The position numbers were made by a program, and so were the translations under genes. Below are positions 26,801 through 35,373 of a stretch of DNA of 59,060 nt, piece after piece; position 1 is the first letter of the stretch; the number at the start of each line of letters is the position of its first letter. Origin of the DNA: Alphaproteobacteria bacterium (GTDB lineage Bacteria; Pseudomonadota; Alphaproteobacteria; UBA2966). The stretch is from NCBI GenBank assembly GCA_021296255.1, contig JAGWAU010000008.1, forward strand, positions 1 through 59,060. Reading direction: 5' to 3'. The notes beneath the pieces were generated by a model. The model had not been told where the DNA came from. It made no database searches and saw nothing but the letters and a program-made list of their open reading frames with translations.

Positions 26801-27087
26801 TCGGCACCCTCGAAGACGAGGAAGGAATCGCCAACCTCGTCATCTGGTCCAGGGTGTTCGAGCGTTACCGCAAGGTGGTCATGCGCGCCCGGCTGCTGCT
26901 GGCCACGGGGCGCCTGCAACGCGAAGGCCTCGTGATTCATGTCGTCGTTACGCGGCTCGTCGATCTCACGCATCGGCTCGATACATTGGCCGGGAGTCAC
27001 GGCCGTCTCCTCGATGTTCCGGCGGCGAACGCCACACGCCACCGGGTCCCGCTACATGCCTCGTTTCCCTCGCGTGACTTTCACTAG
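23881..27087 (+). CDS. dnaE2: Error-prone DNA polymerase DnaE2 (ImuC)
   Basis: A C-family polymerase of 1068 residues. The N-terminal PHP domain starts with [23 protein letters not shown]-type residues ([16 protein letters not shown]). The palm region carries [13 protein letters not shown] with catalytic aspartates and [12 protein letters not shown]. The thumb/fingers are followed by a helix-hairpin-helix and an OB-fold near 26740-26960. DnaE2 performs mutagenic translesion synthesis in bacteria lacking UmuDC. Start ATG 23881 (TAYAELQ) is preferred to the in-frame codon at 23857. It is the third gene of the LexA-controlled operon. Confidence 0.96.
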   Translation: [1068 protein letters not shown]

Positions 27088-27186
27088 ACCGCGAATGGTC
27101 GTTCCCGCCTCGGTGGGCGCTACTGGTCGCGCACCCCGGCGCTTGCTATAACGCGGTCGTCCAGCGGCACGGAGTGGTCGAACAGG

Positions 27187-29337
27187 TTGTCGAGCGCAGC
27201 GGAAACTCTCACTGAGGCTGCCCGTCACTATCAGGCGGGAAATCATGAAGCCGCAAAGGATCTCTGCGAAAAGCTCGTCGCGGCGGAACCCGACAACGCC
27301 GATGCCCTGAACTTCCTGGGCCTGATCGATCATCGGGCGGGTGCTCACGCGGCGGCAGCGGACTGGATCGCGCGTGCTCTGGAGGTCGAGCCGGAGAACG
27401 CGGCATTCCATTACAATCTCGGCGAGACCCTGCGCGCACGGGAAAAGGTCGACGAGGCGATCGCCGCCTACTACCGGGCGCTCAACTTCGATCCCGCCTT
27501 CGCCAACGCCTACACCAGCATCGGAATTCTCTGCCTGACCCGGAACCGCCTTCCGGAAGCGGCGGACGTCCTGCGGCGCGCCACCGCCTACAGGCCCACG
27601 GATGGCGCCGCGTACGCGCGCCTGGGCGCCGCCCAGGCCGAGCGTGGCGAACTCGACGAGGCGCTCACGGCCTTCGCCCGGGCCATCCGCTTCGAGCCCG
27701 GCAACACCGCTTACTTTCAGCACTTCGTGCAGGCGCTCAACGCCTACCCCTTCCCGTCCATGCCCTCCGGGCTCATCATGGAGCTTCGGACCTGTTTCGA
27801 TCTCGACAATATCGCGCATCAAGCGCTGGTTCCCGCGGCGACCGCCGTTCTCAAGAGAGACGAGCGGTTCGCCGGGCTTCTGGCGATGACCGATAGCGAG
27901 GACATCGTTGCGATCATGGCCGCTGCCGCGGGTGGCGTGTTCGACGACCTCCTCTCCGAACCCCTGCTGTTGGGACTGCTCGTCCACACCGTCATCACGG
28001 ACGATGAAGTGGTCAGGGTTCTGTCGGCGATCCGCCGGGCCATTATTCTGCAGGGGCACCAGGGGACGAAGCCCGAGGATCTCCTCGTGGGCAGGCGCCG
28101 GCAGTTCGTCGTGGCGCTCGCGCTGCAATGCTTCGTGACCGGCTATGCTTGGCACGAGACGCAAAGAGAGGCCCTGGCGGCCGGATATTTGATCGCCGAA
28201 GTCCGTCGCGGTCTCGATGCCATCGTCGATGCATCCGATGCGAGTGCATGGGACCTCGAGATGTGGAATCGCTTGGCCGTGGTCGCGACCTACCGCCCCA
28301 TCCACAGAATCGAGGGGATCGAAAAGCTGCTGGGGTTGGGGTTGCCTGCGGAATCGCCTTATCGTCGCATGTTGATCCAACAGCAGTTGGTGGAGCCCTC
28401 GCGGGAACGCGAGCTTGCGACGACGATAACGCACGTCGCCGGAACAGTGCCGGAACCCGACGCGGATGAGGTTGATGCCTCACCCTATCCGCGCTGGCAT
28501 CGCCTGCCGAAGGTCGAGCCGAAAAACTACGCTGACCGCTTGCAAGAGCTGATCCCGGGCTTCGTGGTACCGGAGTACGCGCGGAGGCTCCTGCGCATTC
28601 TTGTCGCCGGCTGCTCCACCGGGAAACGGGCGCTCGGGCTGGCGGCCGCACACGACAACGTGGAAGTCCTGGCGACGGATCCGAGCCTGGAAAACCTCGC
28701 CTACGCGGCCCGCATGGCCGAGGCGATGGGCGTCGGCAACATCAAGTTTCGCCGCGCCTCACGCGAGGAACTCGGCCGAATCGATGGGCAATTTCACGTG
28801 ATCTATTCGGGCAACACGATGCTCCGGACAGAGGATGCCATGGGTCCCTGGCGCGCCCTCGCGGATCATCTGCTCCCCGAAGGCCTGATGCATGTTCAGG
28901 CGCGCGTGGAGGAATACCCGGAGGCCCTGACTGCGGCCCGGCACTTCGTCCGCGAGAGATCCCTGCCCGGGGATGCCGAGGGGGTTCGCGAAGCCCGCAA
29001 ACTCCTGCTCGATCTGCCCGAAGGAGACCCCGCTCGCCGGATCGTGGCGGCGGACGGCTTCTACAACCTTTATCAATGTCGGGACCTGTTGTTCCCCGAC
29101 CACGAGGAAGTCCGGTTCACCGTCGCGGATCTGGGGGACGCCTTGCCGGACCTCGGGTTGCGGTTTCTGGCCTACGAAGTTCAGATGCAGGTTACCATGG
29201 AAGGATTCCTGGAGCAGTTCGGTGACTCGGCGAATCCCCGGGATCTCGATCAATGGGCGGAGCTGGAAAAACAGCGGCCCAACTCCCTGAGCGGCACGCA
29301 CCGGGTCTGGTGCCAGAAGACGCTTCCGAGCCCTTAG
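27187..29337 (+). CDS. TPR-repeat protein with C-terminal methyltransferase-like domain
   Basis: A 716-residue protein with three parts. Residues 1 to about 165 are four to five TPR repeats (for example FHYNLGETLRAREKVDEAIA and YRALNFDPAFANAYTSIGIL). About 170-470 is a helical region I do not recognise. About 480-716 is a Rossmann segment with LRILVAGCSTGKRALGLA, followed by VLATDPSLENLAYA, the SAM-binding pattern, although catalytic residues are not identifiable. Similar TPR-methyltransferase proteins act on surface polysaccharide or peptide substrates, but no role can be fixed. The start is probably TTG 27187. The stop overlaps that of the convergent VWA gene by 4 bases. Confidence 0.75.
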   Translation: MSSAAETLTEAARHYQAGNHEAAKDLCEKLVAAEPDNADALNFLGLIDHRAGAHAAAADWIARALEVEPENAAFHYNLGETLRAREKVDEAIAAYYRALNFDPAFANAYTSIGILCLTRNRLPEAADVLRRATAYRPTDGAAYARLGAAQAERGELDEALTAFARAIRFEPGNTAYFQHFVQALNAYPFPSMPSGLIMELRTCFDLDNIAHQALVPAATAVLKRDERFAGLLAMTDSEDIVAIMAAAAGGVFDDLLSEPLLLGLLVHTVITDDEVVRVLSAIRRAIILQGHQGTKPEDLLVGRRRQFVVALALQCFVTGYAWHETQREALAAGYLIAEVRRGLDAIVDASDASAWDLEMWNRLAVVATYRPIHRIEGIEKLLGLGLPAESPYRRMLIQQQLVEPSRERELATTITHVAGTVPEPDADEVDASPYPRWHRLPKVEPKNYADRLQELIPGFVVPEYARRLLRILVAGCSTGKRALGLAAAHDNVEVLATDPSLENLAYAARMAEAMGVGNIKFRRASREELGRIDGQFHVIYSGNTMLRTEDAMGPWRALADHLLPEGLMHVQARVEEYPEALTAARHFVRERSLPGDAEGVREARKLLLDLPEGDPARRIVAADGFYNLYQCRDLLFPDHEEVRFTVADLGDALPDLGLRFLAYEVQMQVTMEGFLEQFGDSANPRDLDQWAELEKQRPNSLSGTHRVWCQKTLPSP

Positions 29338-30512
29338 CGACTTAGCTCGCGCATCCCCCGGTCTAGGCCGTCGACGGTCAGCGGGAACATCCGTCCGCCC
29401 ATGAGTTGGTGCGTCATCTGAAGAGATTGGGTGTAGGTCCAGTGCCGCTCCGTCACCGGGTTGAGCCAGATCGCGCTCGGATAGGTGGTCAGCAGGCGAT
29501 CCAGCCAAATCTGGCCGGATTCTTCGTTCCAGTGCTCGACGCTACCCCCGGGATAGGCGATCTCGTAGGGACTCATGGTCGCGTCCCCGACGATGATCAG
29601 TTTGTAGTCGGAGGCGTAGGTGTGCATGACGTCCCAGGTCGGTATGCGTTCCTGGTGGCGGCGCCGGTTGTCGCGCCATACGTATTCATAGATGAAGTTG
29701 TGGAAATAGAAGTACTCGAGGTGCTTGAACTCGCTGCCGGCCGCCGAGAACAGCTCCTCGCACGTGCGCGTGTGATCGTCCATCGATCCACCGATGTCGA
29801 GAAACAGCAGGACCTTGACGGTGTTGTGCCGTTCCGGGACGAGCTTCAGATCTAGATAGCCGCCGTTGTTCGCGGTGGATCGGACGGTATCGGGAAGGTC
29901 GAGTTCCAGTGCGGCGCCCTCCCGGGCGAATCGGCGCAGTCGCCGCAGTGCGATCTTGATGTTGCGGGTTCCGAGTTCCACGGTATCGTCGAGATTCTTG
30001 TATTCGCGCCGGTCCCAGACCTTGACGGCGCGTCGGTGTCGGGAACCTTCCTGACCGATGCGGACCCCCTCGGGATTGTAGCCATAGGCACCGAAGGGTG
30101 AGCGGCCCGCGGTACCGATCCACTTGTTGCCGCCCTGGTGGCGCTTCTGTTGCTCTTCCAGACGCTTCTTCAGCTCCTCCATGAGCTTCTCGAACCCGCC
30201 CATCGCCTCGACTTCGGCCATCTCTTCTTCGGTCAGGGTGAGTTCGGCGAGTTTGCGCAGCCATTCCTCCGGAATTTCGGCCGTCCGATCCTGATCGAGG
30301 GACTCGAGACCCTTGAAAACGTGTCCGAACACGACGTCGAACTTGTCGAAGTTTCGCTCGTCCTTCACGAGCGTCGCACGGGAAAGGTAGTAAAACTCCT
30401 CAACGCTCATGTTTGCGACGCGCGCGTCCATCGCTTCCATCAGGGCGAGGTATTCCTTGAGGCTGGCGGAGACCTTGGCCTTACGGAGTTCGTAAAAGAG
30501 TTCGGTGAACAT
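29334..30512 (-). CDS. CoxE-like VWA domain protein
   Basis: A 392-residue protein with a C-terminal von Willebrand factor A domain. The metal-ion-dependent adhesion motif is in VLLFLDIGGSMDDH (DxGxS), and the final DATMSPYE contributes further ligands. The N-terminal half is charged and helical (LTEEEMAEVEAMGGFEKLME), as in CoxE/YehP proteins that partner with MoxR ATPases. Such pairs insert cofactors or remodel other proteins. The MoxR gene lies 39 bases upstream, so they form a unit. What they act on is not shown by the neighbours. Confidence 0.85.
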   Translation of the reverse strand: MFTELFYELRKAKVSASLKEYLALMEAMDARVANMSVEEFYYLSRATLVKDERNFDKFDVVFGHVFKGLESLDQDRTAEIPEEWLRKLAELTLTEEEMAEVEAMGGFEKLMEELKKRLEEQQKRHQGGNKWIGTAGRSPFGAYGYNPEGVRIGQEGSRHRRAVKVWDRREYKNLDDTVELGTRNIKIALRRLRRFAREGAALELDLPDTVRSTANNGGYLDLKLVPERHNTVKVLLFLDIGGSMDDHTRTCEELFSAAGSEFKHLEYFYFHNFIYEYVWRDNRRRHQERIPTWDVMHTYASDYKLIIVGDATMSPYEIAYPGGSVEHWNEESGQIWLDRLLTTYPSAIWLNPVTERHWTYTQSLQMTHQLMGGRMFPLTVDGLDRGMRELSR

Positions 30513-30551
30513 GGGCGATGGTCAGGGGAGCGCCGGCCTCCGGGCCGCGTG

Positions 30552-31400
30552 TCAGATCCCACTTTCCCGCCGGGCCATGAATGCCAGGCGCTCGAACATG
30601 TGGACGTCTTGTTCGTTCTTGAGCAGGGCTCCGTGAAGCGGCGGGATCAGTGTCTTCATATCCCGGCTGCGGAGCACTTCCGGCGATATGTCGTCCGCCA
30701 CCAGAAGCTTGATCCAATCGAGGAGTTCTGAAGTCGATGGCTTTTTCTTGAGGCCGGGCACTTCTCGAATCTCGAAGAAGATGTTCAGAGCCTCGGACAG
30801 CAGGTTTCGCTTCAGGCCCGGGTAATGCACGTCGACGATCTGCTCCATGGTCTCGCGGTCGGGAAAGCGGATGTAGTGGAAGAAACACCGCCTCAGAAAG
30901 GCGTCGGGCAGTTCCTTCTCGTTGTTCGACGTAATGAACACGATCGGACGGTGAACCGATTGGATGGTCCGTTTGGTCTCGTAGACGAAAAACTCCATGC
31001 GATCGAGTTCGAGCAACAGGTCATTGGGGAATTCGATGTCTGCCTTGTCGATCTCGTCGATCAGCAATACGGGCCGTTCCTTGGATTCAAAGGCCTCCCA
31101 CAGCTTGCCGTGGATGATGTAATTCGCGATGTCGTGAACCCGCTCGTCACCGAGCTGAGAATCTCGGAGGCGCGAGACGGCGTCGTATTCGTAGAGGCCG
31201 TGCTGCGCCTTGGTCGTCGACTTTATATGCCATTCGATGAGGGGAGCCGCGATCGCGTTCGCGACCTCTATCGCGAGCATGGTCTTCCCGGTTCCGGGCT
31301 CACCCTTCACCAGTAGGGGACGCTGCAACGTGATCGCGGCATTGACCGCGACCATCAGGTCTTCCGTGGCGACGTAACTGTCGGTTCCTGTGAATTTCAT
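30552..31400 (-). CDS. MoxR-type AAA+ ATPase
   Basis: A 282-residue AAA+ chaperone-like ATPase of the MoxR family. It has Walker A GEPGTGKTML, Walker B VLLIDEIDKAD, a sensor in VFITSNNEKELPDAFLRRCFF (SNNEKELPDAFLRRC) and the pore region KSTTKAQHGLYEYDAVSRL, which MoxR and CoxD proteins share. It works with the VWA protein at 29334, the next gene downstream. The start ATG at 31400 faces a 281-base spacer shared with the divergent lipoprotein gene. Confidence 0.92.
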   Translation of the reverse strand: MKFTGTDSYVATEDLMVAVNAAITLQRPLLVKGEPGTGKTMLAIEVANAIAAPLIEWHIKSTTKAQHGLYEYDAVSRLRDSQLGDERVHDIANYIIHGKLWEAFESKERPVLLIDEIDKADIEFPNDLLLELDRMEFFVYETKRTIQSVHRPIVFITSNNEKELPDAFLRRCFFHYIRFPDRETMEQIVDVHYPGLKRNLLSEALNIFFEIREVPGLKKKPSTSELLDWIKLLVADDISPEVLRSRDMKTLIPPLHGALLKNEQDVHMFERLAFMARRESGI

Positions 31401-31632
31401 GGGTCTCGCCCTCTACCGCCCGCGACGGGACGGCCGGCCGCGTCCAGGGTGCGCCGAACGTAGGCGCTCCGTCGGCTGCGATCAAGCTCCGGGGTCGGAC
31501 CGGCCGGTAGCGGAGTCCCAGAACGATCCCCCGATTGGAACCGCCATACGGCACGAGGGTCCGAGGGTTCGGGATGATCTTCGGGAAATGGGGCGGATAC
31601 GGGGATGTCTCGATCGATCCGAGACTCGAAAT

Positions 31633-31650
31633 TGACGACAATTGCCGTCA
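31633..31650. promoter_or_regulatory. Near-perfect palindrome in the MoxR/lipoprotein divergent spacer
   Basis: TGACGACAATTGCCGTCA reads the same on both strands at 16 of 18 positions, centred on CAATTG. It sits 31 bases before the GTG start of the lipoprotein gene and is shaped like a dimeric repressor operator. The regulator is unknown. The rest of the 31401-31681 spacer shows no gene. Confidence 0.4.
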
Positions 31651-31681
31651 CCCTGTTGCAAACGACGGAAGTTGAGGGAAC

Positions 31682-32797
31682 GTGAGTACGACAAGCGTGA
31701 TCCCGCCCGGTTCCGAGTCCCACCGGGCCAGGCCGATGCTCCCGTGCATCCTGCGGAGTCGGCTGGTTTGCGCGGTCGTCTTGCTGGGGACGGCCTGGTT
31801 TGCGGCCGGCTGCACGCCACGGGTCCAGGCCATGGGTCCCGCCACGGTCGAGCCTGCCGTTTTGGATGGCGCCATCGTCGTATCGGACGGCTATCGGCTG
31901 CCGACGCGCGTGTGGCCTGCGGTTGGGAAAGAATCGTACGTCATCGTGGGCCTGCATGGCTTCAACGACTATTCCAGCGCCTTTGCGATGCCCGGCGAAT
32001 GGTGGGCCGAGCGGGGCGCTACGACCTACGCCTACGATCAGCGCGGCTTCGGAGGCACGGTTGATCGGGGAATCTGGCCGGGTACGGGAAACCTCGTGAG
32101 TGATCTGTTCGACGTGATCCACGCGGTGCGCGCGCGTCACGGCGAGACTCCCGTCTACCTCGCCGGCGCGAGTATGGGGGGCGCCGTCATTCTGGCCGCC
32201 TACGGTACCGCCGGCGGCGACTCCGCCGCTCCTCGCGAGTTCTCGACACGACGGGCGGTTCATCCTCCGCCGCTCGTGGACGGCGTCGTGCTCGCCGCGC
32301 CCGCGGTCTGGGGGCGGGCGACCATGAATCCGATCTATCGGGCCGTCCTGTGGTTCACAGCGCACATCGTGCCGGGCGCGCGCGTATCGGGAAAGAATTT
32401 GGGAATCACGCCGTCCGACAACGTCGAGATGCTGCGGGCATTGGGCCGGGACCCCTTGATCATCAAGGACACGCGCACCGATGCGGTGTACGGCCTCGTG
32501 AACCTGATGGACGCGGCGCTCGAGGCCTCAAGTCGTCTCTCGGTGCCCGCGCTGGTGCTCTATGGCGAGAAGGACGAGATCATCCCCCGGGGTGCCGCTG
32601 GATTGATGGCCGAACGACTCGACTCCCGTCACCGGTTCGCGCTCTATCCGAATGGTTATCACATGCTCTTTCGCGACCTGCAGGCCGAGGTCATCTGGCG
32701 GGACGTTCTGGCCTGGATCGGGGATTCGGAGGCTTCCTTGCCCTCGGGGAATCTCGGCGATGAATCCACGGCGTCGGGGACGATTCGAGCCGAATGA
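31682..32797 (+). CDS. Alpha/beta-hydrolase lipoprotein (lysophospholipase-like)
   Basis: A 371-residue hydrolase with a lipoprotein signal. A hydrophobic segment (VCAVVLLGTAWFAAGC) ends in a lipobox with the lipidation Cys, predicting membrane anchoring. The hydrolase core has LHGFNDYSSAF, the nucleophile elbow GASMGGA, LVLYGEKDEIIP for the acid and NGYHMLFRDL for the His, all as in monoglyceride lipases/lysophospholipases. The start is either GTG 31682 or ATG 31736; the latter gives a more typical signal-peptide length. A palindromic operator-like site lies just upstream. Confidence 0.83.
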   Translation: MSTTSVIPPGSESHRARPMLPCILRSRLVCAVVLLGTAWFAAGCTPRVQAMGPATVEPAVLDGAIVVSDGYRLPTRVWPAVGKESYVIVGLHGFNDYSSAFAMPGEWWAERGATTYAYDQRGFGGTVDRGIWPGTGNLVSDLFDVIHAVRARHGETPVYLAGASMGGAVILAAYGTAGGDSAAPREFSTRRAVHPPPLVDGVVLAAPAVWGRATMNPIYRAVLWFTAHIVPGARVSGKNLGITPSDNVEMLRALGRDPLIIKDTRTDAVYGLVNLMDAALEASSRLSVPALVLYGEKDEIIPRGAAGLMAERLDSRHRFALYPNGYHMLFRDLQAEVIWRDVLAWIGDSEASLPSGNLGDESTASGTIRAE

Positions 32798-32923
32798 CGC
32801 CGTCCGAGTGCCCCTGGCGGTTCCTGTCGAGCTGGAACCGGATAGCCGAAACCGGACAACCGCTCTAATATTTTTCCGGCAACAGCCGCCGGTCATGACC
32901 GGGCCGGCGGGCAGGGGAGTCTG

Positions 32924-33793
32924 ATGGAACCGGTGCTCCGTACCATACTCGTGCCCCTCGGTGGTCTGCCAGACGCCCGGGATGCCCTCGATGCGGCCAT
33001 GAGCATAGCCAAGCGCTTCGAAGCCCAGATCGAGGTGCTGCACGTCTATGAGGTTCCCCGGCGCTACGCGGCGGGGTGGGAGGACCGGCCGACGGCGGCA
33101 TTCGTCGACGAAATGGCGGTCGCGCAACGGGCTGCCAATGACCGTATGGCGGCGGCCCGCGCGCAGTTCGACCAGACCTGCGCGGCGCACGGCGTACCGA
33201 CCGTGGAAGAGCCCCAGGTGAAAGGGTGTGCCGCCCACTTCTCCATCATTACGGGCGAGGAGGAGGACATCTCATCGGCCTTCGGACGACTTTCGGACCT
33301 CATCGTCGCGACCACGCCTCACGAGGAAGGCGATTCCGAAATTCATCAGACGGTTCAGGCACTGTTGATGGAAACGGGCAGACCTGTGCTGGTCATCCCC
33401 AACAACGGTGCCGACTCCGTGGGCAAATCCGTCGCCATCGCGTGGAACGGCCGGTCCGAAGCCTCGCGGGCGATCCATTTCTCGCTGCCGTTCCTATGGA
33501 CGGCCGAACGGGTCGTGGTGCTCGAGGTCGAGGGAGCGGGCCGTCGACGGGGGCTGAGCTCCGCTGCCGTCGTGCGTTATCTCGCCCAGCACGGAGTCGA
33601 GGCAACGGCGGAGAACGTGGAACGCCGGGGGCGCAGTATCGGCCGGAGTCTGTTGGCTGCCGCCCAAGCGACGGATACGGACCTGCTGATCATGGGTGGA
33701 AACGCCCAGACCCGTTTGCGCCATCTCATTTTTGGGACCGTCACCGGCGACGTATTGTCCGGGGCGCGATTTCCGGTGCTGCTAGCCCACTGA
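32924..33793 (+). CDS. Universal stress protein, tandem UspA domains
   Basis: A 289-residue protein with two UspA folds. The first begins LRTILVPLGGLPDARDALDAA and the second starts about residue 165 at SVAIAWNGRSEASRAIHFSL. The C-terminal half has the ATP-binding loop pattern LLIMGGNAQTRLRHLIFGTVT, close to G-x2-G-x9-G-S/T. Two-domain Usps take part in stress or redox signalling. The gene stands alone on the plus strand, 126 bases after the hydrolase, and converges on the PhyH gene. Confidence 0.85.
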   Translation: MEPVLRTILVPLGGLPDARDALDAAMSIAKRFEAQIEVLHVYEVPRRYAAGWEDRPTAAFVDEMAVAQRAANDRMAAARAQFDQTCAAHGVPTVEEPQVKGCAAHFSIITGEEEDISSAFGRLSDLIVATTPHEEGDSEIHQTVQALLMETGRPVLVIPNNGADSVGKSVAIAWNGRSEASRAIHFSLPFLWTAERVVVLEVEGAGRRRGLSSAAVVRYLAQHGVEATAENVERRGRSIGRSLLAAAQATDTDLLIMGGNAQTRLRHLIFGTVTGDVLSGARFPVLLAH

Positions 33794-33831
33794 CTATCCA
33801 TGGCCTCGGAACGCCGGGCTCCGCAGCAGGA

Positions 33832-34701
33832 TCAGAAAGCGGCAGAGACTCGGGCTGCGAGGCCTCTCTGCTCCACGAGTCCCGCGAAGGCGTCCTCGTC
33901 GGACATCTCGAGGGCGACGCGGTTGTCGTTGAGGTAATAGGGGGTCACGACGTCGGGCCGCTGGGTTTCCATGGTCGACGGCATGTTGTCGAGCCGGTTG
34001 TACACGAGATACATGATCCGGCGGTCGCGGGACGAAAGGTTGTCCGTCGAGGAATGGACCGTCTTGGCGGTGAAGAACACGACGGTTCCCGCCGGCCCCG
34101 TGCACTCGACGATGGGCCGTTTCGCGGACATCCGCTCGATATGCTCGTCCAGCGTGGTGTGTACGGGATATGCCGTCGTCTCGAAATCGTAATGCCAGTC
34201 GAGGACGCCGCCCTCTTGCGCCCCTTCCTCCAGATGCGATCCGGGAACGAACCGTACGGGCCCGTTTTCGGAAGTCGTATCATCCAGCAGTACCATGACC
34301 GAAATCATGTCGTGAACACCGCCGCGCGCCGCGCCGTCCATGTGCCAGCTCGTGAAGTCCTGATGCCACTGCCATTGCTCGCCGACATGAGCCAGCTTGA
34401 AGATGATTCGGGAGTGCCAGAGGTACACCTGCTCGCCCAGGAACTGCTGCACGGGTTCGAGTATGCGCGGCAGCCGGTAAGCCAGGTTCCAGGCTTCGGA
34501 GTCCTGTTCCGAAGCATAGGCTTGGCGAATCTTACCGCTCTTCTTTTCGTAGACATTCGCCCCGGGCGTCTTTCGTTGCGGCGTACCGACCACCGCCGCC
34601 TCGTCGCGAAGGAGGGCTATCTCGGGTCCGGTAAACAGACCGCCAACGACCAGAAGGCCGTCCCGTTCGTATTTCTCGATCTGTGCGTCGGTGAGTTCCA
34701 T
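33832..34701 (-). CDS. Phytanoyl-CoA dioxygenase family (PhyH) oxygenase, EctD-like
   Basis: A 289-residue Fe(II)/2-oxoglutarate dioxygenase. The iron triad is His113-x-Asp115 in QWHQDFTSWH and His216 in TVHSSTDN; Arg228 is suitably placed for 2-oxoglutarate. The string WHQDFTSWHMDG resembles the ectoine hydroxylase signature, but the remaining EctD residues and ectABC are missing, so ectoine is not assumed. Start ATG 34701, since longer forms run through non-coding sequence. It follows msrB after 26 bases on the same strand. Confidence 0.85.
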   Translation of the reverse strand: MELTDAQIEKYERDGLLVVGGLFTGPEIALLRDEAAVVGTPQRKTPGANVYEKKSGKIRQAYASEQDSEAWNLAYRLPRILEPVQQFLGEQVYLWHSRIIFKLAHVGEQWQWHQDFTSWHMDGAARGGVHDMISVMVLLDDTTSENGPVRFVPGSHLEEGAQEGGVLDWHYDFETTAYPVHTTLDEHIERMSAKRPIVECTGPAGTVVFFTAKTVHSSTDNLSSRDRRIMYLVYNRLDNMPSTMETQRPDVVTPYYLNDNRVALEMSDEDAFAGLVEQRGLAARVSAAF

Positions 34702-34727
34702 CGATACCGCTTGACCGCCGACAGGGG

Positions 34728-35135
34728 TTATGTCGAGTCCTCGTCGGGCTGCAGGTCGAGAGCTATCGAGTTCATGCAGTAGCGCAGGCCCGTCGGCGGA
34801 GGTCCATCCTCGAAAACGTGGCCGAGATGGGCCTCGCACCGGCTGCACAGCACCTCGGTGCGGATCATTCCATGCGAGAAGTCGCGTTCCACGGCAACGC
34901 GGTCCTCGGCGAGGGGCTGCCAGAAGCTGGGCCAACCCGTCCCGGAGTCGAACTTCGTGTCGGACCGAAACAGTTCCTGACCACAGCAGACGCATTTGTA
35001 CGTCCCGGGTGTTTTCGCGTCGTTGTATTTGCCGGTGAATGCGGGCTCCGTGCCCTTCTGTCGGCATACGTGGTATTGCTGCGGCGTCAGCTGTTCCAAC
35101 CATTCGGCGTCCGACTTGACGACTTTCTCGCTCAT
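34728..35135 (-). CDS. msrB: Peptide-methionine (R)-S-oxide reductase MsrB
   Basis: A 135-residue enzyme that repairs the R-epimer of methionine sulfoxide. The zinc-binding pairs are C48/C51 (KCVCCG) and C97/C100 (LCSRC). The catalytic Cys120 is in [10 protein letters not shown], where the conserved Ala is Ile. Family motifs GTGWPSFW and [11 protein letters not shown] are present. It leads the minus-strand unit with the PhyH gene and is divergent from the CobW GTPase across 238 bases, in which I see no gene. Confidence 0.97.
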   Translation of the reverse strand: MSEKVVKSDAEWLEQLTPQQYHVCRQKGTEPAFTGKYNDAKTPGTYKCVCCGQELFRSDTKFDSGTGWPSFWQPLAEDRVAVERDFSHGMIRTEVLCSRCEAHLGHVFEDGPPPTGLRYCMNSIALDLQPDEDST

Positions 35136-35373
35136 CTTCGGTTCTGGCCCCGCTCGTGTGATGAGGGACCGGCCTCGGCCCCGGTTTTCACTCCCGATCC
35201 ATAATGCGACACCACGGCGGTGGGTTCAATGTCGGGGATGTGAGCGGTCGGTCGGGACGTGAACCATCGATCGCCACGGTCTTTGCCGCCCGCGGCGGTT
35301 CGACCCCGGGTCCGTCTCACCGCGCGGGTCCCTCGCTTTGCCGGCCCGAGTTTCGTGGTGATACAGTCGGCCG

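Noticed and set aside
33832..34701. Ectoine hydroxylase EctD
   Set aside because: Only part of the signature matches and no ectABC genes are nearby; kept as a general PhyH oxygenase.
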